From contig NZ_JACHBR010000002.1 in the NCBI RefSeq assembly GCF_014200435.1, forward strand, positions 920,501-984,500: 64,000 nucleotides of DNA, given 5' to 3'. Below the pieces are notes generated by a model. That model was not told the origin of the DNA and made no database searches. It was given only the letters and a program-made list of their open reading frames with translations. The position numbers and the translations under genes were made by a program. Numbering within the stretch: the stretch's first letter is position 1; each line of letters starts with the position of its first letter. Source of the stretch: Sphaerisporangium krabiense (lineage in GTDB: Bacteria > Actinomycetota > Actinomycetes > Streptosporangiales > Streptosporangiaceae). Shown here one piece after another: positions 8,999 to 18,352 of the stretch.

Positions 8999-9043
8999 TT
9001 GACATGGCTTCATGCGGGGTGGATGCTGCATGAAAGTATTCAT
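8999..9043 (+). promoter_or_regulatory. promoter and palindromic operator of the RpiR-type gene
   Basis: A perfect TTGACA (-35) lies at 8999-9004. With a 17-bp spacer the -10 would be GATGCT (9022-9027), a weak match. Just downstream is the palindrome ATGAA-AGTA-TTCAT (9030-9043), which resembles the TGAA/TTCA dyads bound by many RpiR-family regulators. Its position over the likely transcription start suggests autoregulation. Confidence 0.5.
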
Positions 9044-9061
9044 TCGGATGGTGGGGGGAAC

Positions 9062-9985
9062 GTGGTGCGCGGCGTCACGAGCACGGCCGCCGGCGGCGGG
9101 GAGCGGGCGGACGCCCCGGCGCGCCTGCCCGAGGGGTCCGAGGACGCCTCGCGGGTGGCGGCCCGGCTCAGAGAGCTGATCGAGGGGCACCGGCTGTCCC
9201 CGGCCCAGCGGCGCATCGCCCGCCACCTGCTGGGGCGTCCCCACGAGGCCGTCTTCCTCAGCAGCGTGGACATCGCCGTGGCGACCGGCACCAGCCAGCC
9301 CTCCGTCACCCGGTTCGCCTTCGCCCTCGGGTTCTCCGGCTTCCCGGAGTTCCGCGACGACCTGCGCGCGGCGATGCACGACGGGCCGGTGGCCGCGGCC
9401 ACCGAGCTCGGCCCGGTGCAGGCCATGGTCGACTCCGAGATTCGCAACCTCGAACTGCTGCGCGACTCCCTCGGCGACACCCGCAGGCTCCACGAGCTGG
9501 CGGGGGCGCTGGCCGCGTCCAGACCGCTGCCCGTGGTCGGGCTACGGGTGTCCGCGCCGCTCGCCCACCTGTTCGGGTACCTCGCCGCCAAGGCGCACCC
9601 GGACGTCAGGGTCTTCGACGCGCCCGGCTCCGCGCTGGAGGACGGGCTGAGCAGGGCCAGGGACGCCGGGGCGCGATGGGTGCTCGCCTTCGGCCTGCCC
9701 CGGTACCCGCGCGAGCTGCGCGACGGCCTCGTCTGGGCGCGCAAGGCCGGGCTGCGGGTCGGGCTCGTCACCGACAACGCCGCGGGAGCGCTCGCCGAGC
9801 ACGCGGACGCCGTGCTCACCGCGCCGGTCAGCTCCCGGTTCGCCTTCGACTCCCAGGCCGCGCCGAGCGTGCTGTGCGCGGTGCTGGTGCACGCCATGGT
9901 CGACGCGCTGCCCGTCAGGGAACAGGCGGCGATCGAACACTTCGAGTCCAGCGCGGGGGAGCGGCGGTTGTTCCTGCCCGACTGA
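9062..9985 (+). CDS. RpiR-family transcriptional regulator of histidine utilisation
   Basis: The protein is about 307 aa. Its N-terminal HTH_6 domain includes LSPAQRRIARHLLGRP, SSVDIAVATGTSQPSVTRFAFALGF and GFPEFRDDLR. A C-terminal SIS sugar-isomerase-like domain follows (ELAGALAASRPLPVVGLRVSAPLAHLFGYLAAKAHPDV). RpiR-type proteins next to hutU are the usual hut regulators in actinomycetes; the effector is often urocanate or a related metabolite (family knowledge, not shown here). The GTG at 9062 or 9065 is used because the G-run 9053-9058 precedes it. A longer frame open from 8978 would run through the promoter. It reads into hutU after a 120-bp gap. Confidence 0.85.
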   Translation: MVRGVTSTAAGGGERADAPARLPEGSEDASRVAARLRELIEGHRLSPAQRRIARHLLGRPHEAVFLSSVDIAVATGTSQPSVTRFAFALGFSGFPEFRDDLRAAMHDGPVAAATELGPVQAMVDSEIRNLELLRDSLGDTRRLHELAGALAASRPLPVVGLRVSAPLAHLFGYLAAKAHPDVRVFDAPGSALEDGLSRARDAGARWVLAFGLPRYPRELRDGLVWARKAGLRVGLVTDNAAGALAEHADAVLTAPVSSRFAFDSQAAPSVLCAVLVHAMVDALPVREQAAIEHFESSAGERRLFLPD

Positions 9986-10026
9986 ACTCAGGCCGGCGGC
10001 CCGAGCGCACCCGGGGAAGAACAGGG

Positions 10027-10105
10027 ATGAGCACGAGGGCACGACCGGTCACGACCAACGGACCGACGAGGACGATCACGACGATCGAACAGGAGATGAC
10101 CAGCG

Positions 10106-10113
<8 letters not shown>
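10027..10113 (+). CDS. possible 28-codon leader ORF coupled to hutU
   Basis: An ATG at 10027 follows GGGGAAG (10013-10019) at 7 nt spacing. It opens a 28-codon frame, rich in Thr and Arg, beginning [12 protein letters not shown] and ending EMTSDE. Its stop lies 6 nt inside hutU, so the two frames overlap in a way that would allow translational coupling. The third codon position is about 80% G/C, as in real genes here. No homologue is recognised. It could be a genuine small protein or leader, or simply the untranslated leader of hutU. Confidence 0.35.
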
Positions 10114-11776
<1,663 letters not shown>

Positions 11777-11822
11777 CCTGCCACCCCGCTGCCGGCGCCG
11801 CACCCACGCATCACCTGTCTTC

Positions 11823-12090
11823 GCCCATCGGCCAGGCACCGTGATCGGCCACCCGGTGCCGCACGGCACCCACCCGGCTCCGGCCGTCGGGGAGGCCCTC
11901 GTGCCCTCCAGCCCGAGCCGGCGTGGGTGCCACCCACCCCTGACCGTTGGCGAGGTGCCGTGACGCACCGTTCCACTCCGTGCGGATCACATCCGCCCCT
12001 GATCATTGGTGAGGTGTCGTGAGCTCCCGTCCTGCTTCGCCCGGTTCACACCCGTCCCTTCCACCCGTCGCGCGAGGTCGTGCCGGGGAG
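11823..12090 (+). repeat. degenerate about-60-bp tandem repeat between hutU and the M20 gene
   Basis: Five imperfect copies recur every 59-61 bp, at about 11823, 11881, 11942, 12001 and 12063. Each carries a core close to CCGTTGGCGAGGTGCCGTGA and a GTG (11841, 11901, 11960, 12019, 12080). Copies 3 and 4 are the most alike: TTGG-GAGGTG-CGTGA is shared apart from single changes. A weaker sixth match (GGCCAAGTCCCATGACC) covers the end of hutU at about 11762. The GTG of copy 4 is the most upstream possible start of the next gene. Each unit resembles a ribosome site plus start codon, which suggests local duplication of a gene start. Confidence 0.55.
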
Positions 12091-13371
12091 GAGACGGGCG
12101 TGGGCCCGGCGTCGAGCGACCGGCCCGTGTACCTCCGGGAGGCCGAGGAGCGTGGCCGCCCGCCGGTCGTGCGCGCGGGCTTCGAGCGGGAATGGGCCGC
12201 GCTGGCCGGCATCGGCGGTGGGGCGGCGGAGGGGTACCACCGCTTCGCCTGGACGCCCGTCGACCTGGCGCTGCGCGCGTGGTTCCGCGAGCAGGCGGCG
12301 CGGCGGGACATGGCCTGCGAGCAGGATCGCAACGGCAACCTCTGGGCCTGGTGGGGAACGCCGGGCCCGGGCGCGGTCGTCACGGGCAGCCACCTCGACA
12401 GCGTGCCCGGCGGCGGCGCCTTCGACGGGCCGCTCGGCGTCGTCTCCGCCTTCCTCGCGGTGGATGAGCTGCGCGCCCGGGGCATCGTCCCGGACCGGCC
12501 GATCGCGGTCGTGAACTTCGCCGACGAGGAGGGGGCGCGCTTCGGCGTGGCGTGCGTCGGCAGCCGCCTGCTCACCGGCGTGCTGGCGGCGCACACCGCC
12601 CGCGAGCTGCGCGACGGCGACGGGGTGACGCTGGCGGAGGCGATGCGCGAGGCCGGGGCCGACCCGGGCGCGCTCGGACGGGACGAGGAGGCCCTGGCCC
12701 GCGTCGGCGCCTTCGTCGAACTGCACATCGAACAGGGACGCGGCCTGGTGGACCTCGGCGCGCCCGTCGGCGTGGCGAGCGCGATCTGGCCGCACGGCCG
12801 CTGGCGCTGCACCTTCCACGGCGAAGGCGACCACGCGGGCACCACCCGGCTCGCCGACCGGCACGACCCCATGCTGCCGTTCGCCGCCACCGTCCTCGCG
12901 GCCCGCCAGGCCGCCGAGGGGCTCGGCGCGCTGGCGACGTTCGGCAAGGTCCGCGTCGTGCCCGGCGGCACCAACGCCATCCCCTCGCGCGTCGACGCCT
13001 GGCTGGACGGCCGCGCCCCCGACGAGGCCACGGTCGACCGGCTGGTGGAGGACGTCACCGCCGCCGCCCGCGCCGCCGCGGTCCCGCACGGCGTCCGCGT
13101 CGAGGTCGCGGCCGAGTCCTCCACCCCGCTCGTCGAGTTCGGCAGCGCGTTGCGCGACCGGGTGGCCACCGCCCTCGGCGGCGTCCCCGCCCTGCCCACC
13201 GGCGCCGGTCACGACGCCGGCATCCTGTCGGCCCACGCCCCGACCGCGATGCTCTTCGTCCGCAACCCCACCGGCACCAGCCACAGCCCGGCTGAGCACG
13301 CCACCACCCCCGACTGCGTCACCGGCGTCCTGGCCCTGACCACCGTCCTGGAGAACCTGGCATGCCGGTAG
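12019..13371 (+). CDS. M20 hydantoinase/carbamoylase-family amidohydrolase, candidate N-formylglutamate hydrolase
   Basis: This is a di-zinc amidase of the allantoate amidohydrolase / N-carbamoyl-amino-acid hydrolase family. Metal and active-site motifs are in order: GSHLDSVPGGGAFDGPLG, NFADEEGARFG, FVELHIEQG, HAGTTRLADRHDPM and GAGHDAGILSA. It sits between hutU and hutF and no classical HutG is present. The likely role is therefore the last hut step, N-formylglutamate to glutamate plus formate; this is inference from position. The start is uncertain. GTG 12019 gives 450 aa with a low-complexity N-terminus. GTG 12100, 6 nt behind AGGAG (12089-12093), gives 423 aa, closer to the family length of about 410. 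Confidence 0.85.
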   Translation: MSSRPASPGSHPSLPPVARGRAGEETGVGPASSDRPVYLREAEERGRPPVVRAGFEREWAALAGIGGGAAEGYHRFAWTPVDLALRAWFREQAARRDMACEQDRNGNLWAWWGTPGPGAVVTGSHLDSVPGGGAFDGPLGVVSAFLAVDELRARGIVPDRPIAVVNFADEEGARFGVACVGSRLLTGVLAAHTARELRDGDGVTLAEAMREAGADPGALGRDEEALARVGAFVELHIEQGRGLVDLGAPVGVASAIWPHGRWRCTFHGEGDHAGTTRLADRHDPMLPFAATVLAARQAAEGLGALATFGKVRVVPGGTNAIPSRVDAWLDGRAPDEATVDRLVEDVTAAARAAAVPHGVRVEVAAESSTPLVEFGSALRDRVATALGGVPALPTGAGHDAGILSAHAPTAMLFVRNPTGTSHSPAEHATTPDCVTGVLALTTVLENLACR

Positions 13372-13422
13372 CCGTTCACCACGCCCAGCACATCGAGACC
13401 ACCCATCCCGTCACAGGCGTCT

Positions 13423-13485
13423 CGCCCTCAGGCACACCGGCGCCGACGGCGCCGAGGGCTTGCCGTGTCCGGTGTGTTGAGGGCG
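13423..13485 (+). other. long intergenic hairpin between the M20 gene and hutF
   Basis: CGCCCTCA (13423-13430) pairs with TGAGGGCG (13478-13485), and ACACCGG (13434-13440) pairs with CCGGTGT (13469-13475). Only a 3-nt/2-nt interior loop separates these 15 base pairs. A GGCGCC self-complementary element lies in the loop. There is no U-tract, so it could be a processing or attenuation structure rather than a simple terminator. Confidence 0.5.
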
Positions 13486-13534
13486 CTGATAGTGGTGTGG
13501 AGGGCTCGGCCTTGAGCTCGGTGGAGGGGCTGAC

Positions 13535-15010
13535 ATGGCGGTGACCGTCTATTACGCGGATCACGCGTGGCTGAACGCTTCCCCCGCACCCGTGGGCACG
13601 GGTGGGCCGCGAAGCGATCAAGGGGCCGGAGCGGGAGCGGGCTCTGACCCGGGTGCCCTCGGAGAGTCGGGGCCGGGTGCCTTGGGGCGGTCGGGGGCCG
13701 CGGCGTTCGGGGGAATTCCGGAGGTCGTGCGCGGGGTCGTCGTGGAGGTGTCGGGAGGGCGGATCACCGCCGTGCGTCACGGTGTCGACGCGCCTCCGCC
13801 CGGGGCGGTCCACCTGCGCGGCGTCACCCTGCCCGGGCTCGCCAACGCCCACAGCCATGCCTTCCACCGGGCCCTGCGCGGGCGCACCCAGCGCGAGCGC
13901 GGCACCTTCTGGACCTGGCGCCGCCAGATGTACGAGGTCGCCGCGCGCCTCACGCCCGACACCTACCACGCGCTCGCCCGCGCGGCGTACGCCGAGATGG
14001 CGCTCGCGGGCATCACCTGCGTGGGCGAGTTCCACTACGTGCACCACCAGCCCGGCGGCCGGCCGTACGACGCGCCGAGCGCGATGGGCGAGGCGCTCAT
14101 CGCGGCGGCGGCCGACGCCGGCATCAGGATCACCCTGCTCGACACCTGCTACCTGCGCGGCGGGTTCGCGGCGCCGCTGGAAGGCCCGCAACTGCGCTTC
14201 GGCGACCGTGACGCGCACGCCTGGGCCGACAGGGCCGCCTCGCTCAAGTCCGGCGGGCACGCGCGCGTCGGCGCGGCCGTCCACTCGGTCCGCGCCGTCC
14301 CCGAGGGCGAGATCGGCGTCGTGAGCGGCTGGGCGCGCGAGCGGGGCGCACCTCTGCACTTCCACCTGTCCGAGCAGGTCGCCGAGAACGAAGGGTGCCT
14401 CGCCGCGTACGGCCGCACCCCGGCCGCGCTGCTGGAGTCCCACGGCGCGCTCGGCCCCTTCGCGACCGCCGTCCACGCCACCCATCTCACTCCCGAGGAC
14501 ATCACGCTGCTCGGTGGGTCCGGGACGGGCGTGTGCATGTGCCCGACCACCGAACGCGACCTCGCCGACGGCATCGGCCCGGCCCGTGCCCTCGCCGGCG
14601 CCGGCGCGCCGCTCTCGCTCGGCAGCGACAGCAACGCCGTCGTGGACCTGTTCGAGGAGGCGCGCGGCGTCGAACTGGACGAGCGGCTCGCCACCCGCGA
14701 GCGCGGCCACTGGCTCGCCGCCGAGCTGCTGCGCGGCGCGACCTCCGGCGGACATGCCGCGCTGGGGTGGCCCGAGGCGGGTCGCATCGCCGTCGGCGCT
14801 CCCGCGGACCTGGTCACGGTCACGCTCGACTCGGTGCGCACGGCGGGCGCCCCCCTCGACGCGCTGGTGGAGACGATCGTCTTCGCCGCGACCGCCGCCG
14901 ACGTCCGCGAGGTCGTCTGCGAAGGCCGGCACATCGTCCACGAGGGCCGCCACACCCTGGTCGGCGACGTCCCCTCCACCCTCACCACAGCGATCAACCG
15001 TCTGACATGA
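13535..15010 (+). CDS. hutF: formimidoylglutamate deiminase
   Basis: This 491-aa amidohydrolase-superfamily enzyme releases ammonia from N-formimidoyl-L-glutamate to give N-formyl-L-glutamate. Metal and catalytic motifs are clear: GLANAHSHAFHRAL (HxH), LHFHLSEQVAENE, AVHATHL and SLGSDSNAVVDLFEE. Residues about 19-60 form a Gly/Ala/Ser-rich stretch containing two PGALG units, which usual HutF proteins lack. It sits before the first metal motif, in the small beta domain, and looks like an expanded loop. The ATG at 13535 follows GGAGGGG. The gap to hutI downstream is 384 bp. Confidence 0.95.
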   Translation: MAVTVYYADHAWLNASPAPVGTGGPRSDQGAGAGAGSDPGALGESGPGALGRSGAAAFGGIPEVVRGVVVEVSGGRITAVRHGVDAPPPGAVHLRGVTLPGLANAHSHAFHRALRGRTQRERGTFWTWRRQMYEVAARLTPDTYHALARAAYAEMALAGITCVGEFHYVHHQPGGRPYDAPSAMGEALIAAAADAGIRITLLDTCYLRGGFAAPLEGPQLRFGDRDAHAWADRAASLKSGGHARVGAAVHSVRAVPEGEIGVVSGWARERGAPLHFHLSEQVAENEGCLAAYGRTPAALLESHGALGPFATAVHATHLTPEDITLLGGSGTGVCMCPTTERDLADGIGPARALAGAGAPLSLGSDSNAVVDLFEEARGVELDERLATRERGHWLAAELLRGATSGGHAALGWPEAGRIAVGAPADLVTVTLDSVRTAGAPLDALVETIVFAATAADVREVVCEGRHIVHEGRHTLVGDVPSTLTTAINRLT

Positions 15011-15394
15011 TCCCGCCCCGGCCCAGAACCGGCGTGCACGGCATGCGCTGCTCAGCACTCGGATGGCAGACAGGCGCTCGGCGCTCGCGTGTGGTGCTCC
15101 ACGCGCGGGTTCCCGTCCTCCACCATGTGCCTGCAGATCGGCGGCGTACGCCACTCCTACGCGCGCCGTTCAACGGGTGGTCCATGGAGACCAGATCGGT
15201 CGGGCGCCGCGGCACTCCGGCTCACTCCGGCTGGCAGGGGCAGGCTCCGCCTCGCCTCCTCATCCCCCTCCATCCGCTTGGCGGGGCAGACGGGTAGCCG
15301 CTTGGGGTGACGTTGGGCTGGAGGCGCCGAGGGTGCCGTGAAGTGGCGCTGGGGTCTTGAGGTGTATGTGATGAAGCAGGGTGAGGAGGGGCGG
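15011..15394 (+). other. 384-bp gene-free spacer between hutF and hutI
   Basis: No convincing gene is found on either strand: the open frames here lack ribosome sites and normal codon bias. It holds a short inverted repeat (CGCGTG with CACGCG around 15087-15106) and a direct repeat beginning CCGCTTGG (about 15276 and 15298). The end supplies the ribosome site of hutI, GAGGAGGGG at 15383-15391. Such a long spacer inside a hut operon is unusual. Confidence 0.5.
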
Positions 15395-16567
15395 ATGACG
15401 TCCGTTTTGGTGGATAACGTTGGGGCGTTGGTGACGAACGCGCCGGAGGGCGGCGGCGGAGTGCTCGGGGTCGTCGAGGACGCTGCGGTCGTCGTGGAGA
15501 ACGGCGTCGTGGCGTGGGTGGGGCCGCGGGGGAGGGCGCCCCAGGGGGCGGAGGAACGGTTCGACGCCGAGGGCCGGGCGCTCGTGCCCGGATTCGTCGA
15601 CAGCCACGCGCATCTGGTGTTCGCCGGGGAGCGGGCACGGGAGTTCGAGGCTCGCATGTCGGGCCTCCCGTACACGGCGGGCGGCATCCGCACCACCGTC
15701 GCCGCCACCCGGGCGGCGAGCGACGACGAGCTGCGGGGCACCCTGCGGCGGCTGGTCGCCGAGGCGTCGCGCTCCGGCACGACGACGATCGAGTGCAAGT
15801 CCGGGTACGGCCTCACGGTCGAGGACGAGGCCCGTGCGCTGCGCCTGGCCGGTGAGCACACCTCCGAGGTCACCTACCTCGGCGCGCACGTCGTCCCGCC
15901 CGAGTACGCCGACCGGCCGGACGCCTACGTGGACCTGGTGCGCGGCCCGATGCTGGAGGCCTGTGCGCCGCACGCGCGGTGGATCGACGTGTTCTGCGAG
16001 CGCGGCGCGTTCGACGGCGACCAGACCAGGGAGATCCTGACCGCGGGCATGGCGCGCGGGCTCGTGCCCCGGGTGCACGCCGGGCAGCTCGGCCCCGGTC
16101 CGGGGGTGGCGATCGCCGTCGAGCTGGGCGCCGCCTCGGCCGACCACGTCACCCACCTGACCGACGCCGACGTGGACGCGCTCGCCTCCGGCACGACCGT
16201 CGCCACGCTGCTGCCCGGAGCCGAGTTCTCCACCCGCTCGCCCTACCCCGACGCGCGGCGCCTGCTCGACGCCGGGGTCACGGTGGCGCTGGCCGCCGAC
16301 TGCAACCCCGGCTCCAGCTACACCACCAACATCCCGTTCTGCATCGCCGTGGCCGTCCGCGACATGCGCATGACCCCCGCCGAGGCCCTGTGGGCGGCCA
16401 CCATGGGCGGCGCGAAGGCCCTGCGCCGCCCCGACATCGGCCACCTCGCGCCGGGCGCCCGCGCCGACATGGTCCTGCTCGACGCCCCGTCCTACATCCA
16501 CCTGGCCTACCGCCCCGGCGTCCCCCTGATCGCCAAGGTCTGGCAGGCCGGCGAGCCCGTCACCTGA
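15395..16567 (+). CDS. hutI: imidazolonepropionase
   Basis: This 390-aa amidohydrolase hydrolyses 4-imidazolone-5-propionate to N-formimidoyl-L-glutamate, the substrate of the HutF encoded just upstream. Motifs are [18 protein letters not shown] (HxH metal ligands), [26 protein letters not shown] and [13 protein letters not shown]. The ATG at 15395, opening [15 protein letters not shown], is preferred because GAGGAGGGG lies at 15383-15391. The frame is open upstream to 15338 but without family similarity. It is the last gene of the hut locus, followed by a strong hairpin. Confidence 0.95.
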   Translation: MTSVLVDNVGALVTNAPEGGGGVLGVVEDAAVVVENGVVAWVGPRGRAPQGAEERFDAEGRALVPGFVDSHAHLVFAGERAREFEARMSGLPYTAGGIRTTVAATRAASDDELRGTLRRLVAEASRSGTTTIECKSGYGLTVEDEARALRLAGEHTSEVTYLGAHVVPPEYADRPDAYVDLVRGPMLEACAPHARWIDVFCERGAFDGDQTREILTAGMARGLVPRVHAGQLGPGPGVAIAVELGAASADHVTHLTDADVDALASGTTVATLLPGAEFSTRSPYPDARRLLDAGVTVALAADCNPGSSYTTNIPFCIAVAVRDMRMTPAEALWAATMGGAKALRRPDIGHLAPGARADMVLLDAPSYIHLAYRPGVPLIAKVWQAGEPVT

Positions 16568-16580
16568 CGGTTCTCGCGCA

Positions 16581-16600
16581 CCCGCCGCTCGGGCGGCGGG
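16581..16600 (+). terminator. hairpin terminator after hutI
   Basis: A perfect 8-bp stem, CCCGCCGC / GCGGCGGG, with a TCGG loop lies 14 bp after the hutI stop. It lacks a U-tract, as is common for actinomycete terminators. Confidence 0.6.
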
Positions 16601-16765
16601 ACCCGCGCCTTCGCCGGGTCCGCGGGCGTGCCCAGGAAGTGCGGGACTCGCGGACGACGAAGGGCCGTCCGCCGCTCAGCCGCCCGACCAGGTCGTCGAT
16701 GGCCGCGGGGTGGTCCGGCGGTCCCGCCGTGGCGGCCACCTGGTCGGCCGCATGAACGCCGTATG

Positions 16766-17338
16766 TCAATCCGCTCCTGTCCGTCCCTTCTCCGGCCATG
16801 CCAGCTCGCCGTCGTCGATGCGCGCGATCAGGTCGCGGATCCATTCCGCTTCGGCGCGCAGCTGGTGCATGACGAAGTCGACCTCGATCATGGTGATCTC
16901 CGGCAGGTCGGCGTCACCGGCCTGTGCCAGCTCCGCGATCCGTTCCACCAGTGACTCCTGCCGCTCGCGCAGGACGCGCGGGGCCTCGTCCCGGTCGAGG
17001 GCGCCGAGATAGGCCAGGGCGTCCACGAACGCCGAGGTGGTCACCTTGGCCTCGCGGATCTGCCGCCGCACCCGTTCCTTGAAGACCTCCCAGCCCTGAT
17101 CGGTCAGGGCGTAGACGGTACGCGCGGGGCGGTTGCCCATCTGCTCGACCCCGGTCGAGGCCACCCATCCGGCCGCCTCCAACGACCGGACGAGCGTGTA
17201 GACGGAGCCGCTCTTGGCGTTCAGGTACGGATAGCGCTCGTTGAGCGCGATCGCCAGCGCGTACTGGTGCTTCGGCTGCTCCACCAGGAGGCCGAGCAGT
17301 CGCAGGATCAGTGGATTGTCCACTGCGGTTGATGGCAT
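16766..17338 (-). CDS. PadR-family transcriptional regulator
   Basis: The 190-aa protein begins with a PadR winged helix (ILRLLGLLVEQPKHQYALAIALN, then SGSVYTLVRSLEAAGWV, then RTVYALTDQGWEVFKERV, residues about 10-90). A C-terminal helical dimerisation domain follows (EITMIEVDFVMHQLRAEAEWIRDLIARI). The ATG at 17338 lies about 7 nt after a TAGTAT -10 hexamer and has no ribosome site, so the message is probably leaderless. A dyad overlaps that -10, pointing to autorepression. It is divergent from the ArsR-type gene. No transporter or enzyme target is adjacent, so its ligand is unknown. Confidence 0.88.
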   Translation of the reverse strand: MPSTAVDNPLILRLLGLLVEQPKHQYALAIALNERYPYLNAKSGSVYTLVRSLEAAGWVASTGVEQMGNRPARTVYALTDQGWEVFKERVRRQIREAKVTTSAFVDALAYLGALDRDEAPRVLRERQESLVERIAELAQAGDADLPEITMIEVDFVMHQLRAEAEWIRDLIARIDDGELAWPEKGRTGAD

Positions 17339-17341
17339 ACC

Positions 17342-17357
17342 CGAATACTATCATTCG
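17342..17357 (-). promoter_or_regulatory. PadR operator overlapping a leaderless promoter
   Basis: The inverted repeat CGAAT-N6-ATTCG (17342-17357) overlaps the -10 hexamer TAGTAT (17350-17345, minus strand), which lies 6-7 nt before the PadR start codon. Autorepression by PadR binding here is the simplest reading. Confidence 0.5.
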
Positions 17358-17510
17358 TATACGGCTATTGCTGCGGGTTCGCGGTAGCGAGATCCCGTCC
17401 GTGGTTCGTCCAGGCTCTTCTCCCGCGTGCCGTCCATCGACCAGCGGCGATGCCGGTCATGGACGGTCTTTCGGTTCCCGTGGCAGGGTGGCGGGTCCCG
17501 CGCAGAACAA

Positions 17511-17539
17511 TTGACAACTTAATTTGTCTATTGGACGAT
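17511..17539 (+). promoter_or_regulatory. promoter and operator of the ArsR-type/SRPBCC operon
   Basis: TTGACA (17511-17516) and GACGAT (17534-17539) are 17 bp apart. The inverted repeat GACAA-N6-TTGTC (17513-17528) overlaps the -35 element, a typical place for a repressor of the ArsR/HTH_20 type. Confidence 0.55.
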
Positions 17540-17545
17540 GTGGCC

Positions 17546-18352
17546 GTGCGGCGAATGGAGTTGCTGGAGGAGCCGGGGCAGGTTCGCGGGGCACTGGCGC
17601 CTGTACGCCGACGGTTGCTGGTGCGGCTGCGCACACCGGCCTCGGCGAGCGAGTTGGCCCGCGAGTTCGGCCTGACCAGGCAGAAGGTCAACTACCACCT
17701 GCGCAGGCTGGAGGACGCCGGCCTGATCGAACTGGCCGAGGAACGCCGCCGCCGGGGCTTCGTCGAGCGGGTCATGCGCGCGACCGCGGGCTCCTACGTC
17801 GTGGACCCCTCGCTCCTCGCCGCCGCCGGCGATCCCGCCGCGCGGCCGGTAGGGGAAGCCGAGAAGGCGGACGATGCCACACAGGACCCCGGCGAACCTC
17901 AGAAGGCCGACGATCTCGCCCAGGCGCCGCCCGGCGACCGAGCCGAGGCCGGAATCGGGGACCAGGACGAGGAGCCCCTCCCGCCCCTGCCCGCCGAATA
18001 CGTCCGCGCCGCGGACCGGCACTCGGCCACCCGCCTGGTCGCGGTCGCCTCCGCCGCCGTGCGCGACGTCACGCGCATGCAGGCCGCCGCCGACCGCGCG
18101 GACAGGCGCCTGCTGACCTTCACGCTGGAGAGCGAGGTCCGCCTGGCCGAACCCGCCGACCTGCACCGCTTCACCGAGGCGCTGGCGGGCGCGGTGGCCG
18201 ACGTGATCGCCCGCTTCCACGCCGAAACCGGCCGCCTCTACCGCGTCATCGGCGCGGGCCACCCCGCCCCCGCCACCCAGGACCCGACACCTGCCGCACA
18301 AGCTCCCGCGCCGGACGCGCAGGCCGACCCACCACCAGGAGGACCGTCATGA
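17546..18352 (+). CDS. ArsR-type winged-helix transcriptional regulator
   Basis: The protein is about 268 aa. An N-terminal HTH_20/ArsR-like winged helix spans residues about 15-75 (ASASELAREFGLTRQKVNYH, then LRRLEDAGLIELAEERRRRG). The rest is an Ala/Pro/Asp/Glu-rich linker and a helical domain with alternating polar and apolar residues. The start is chosen as GTG 17546, which falls where transcription from the upstream promoter should begin (leaderless). GTG 17540 and ATG 17555 are alternatives. Its stop overlaps the SRPBCC start (ATGA), so the pair is translationally coupled and the regulator probably controls its own operon. Confidence 0.82.
   Translation: MRRMELLEEPGQVRGALAPVRRRLLVRLRTPASASELAREFGLTRQKVNYHLRRLEDAGLIELAEERRRRGFVERVMRATAGSYVVDPSLLAAAGDPAARPVGEAEKADDATQDPGEPQKADDLAQAPPGDRAEAGIGDQDEEPLPPLPAEYVRAADRHSATRLVAVASAAVRDVTRMQAAADRADRRLLTFTLESEVRLAEPADLHRFTEALAGAVADVIARFHAETGRLYRVIGAGHPAPATQDPTPAAQAPAPDAQADPPPGGPS

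Noticed and set aside
15063-15341. 92-codon frame in the hutF-hutI spacer
   Set aside because: No ribosome site, aberrant codon usage for this genome and no recognisable protein features.
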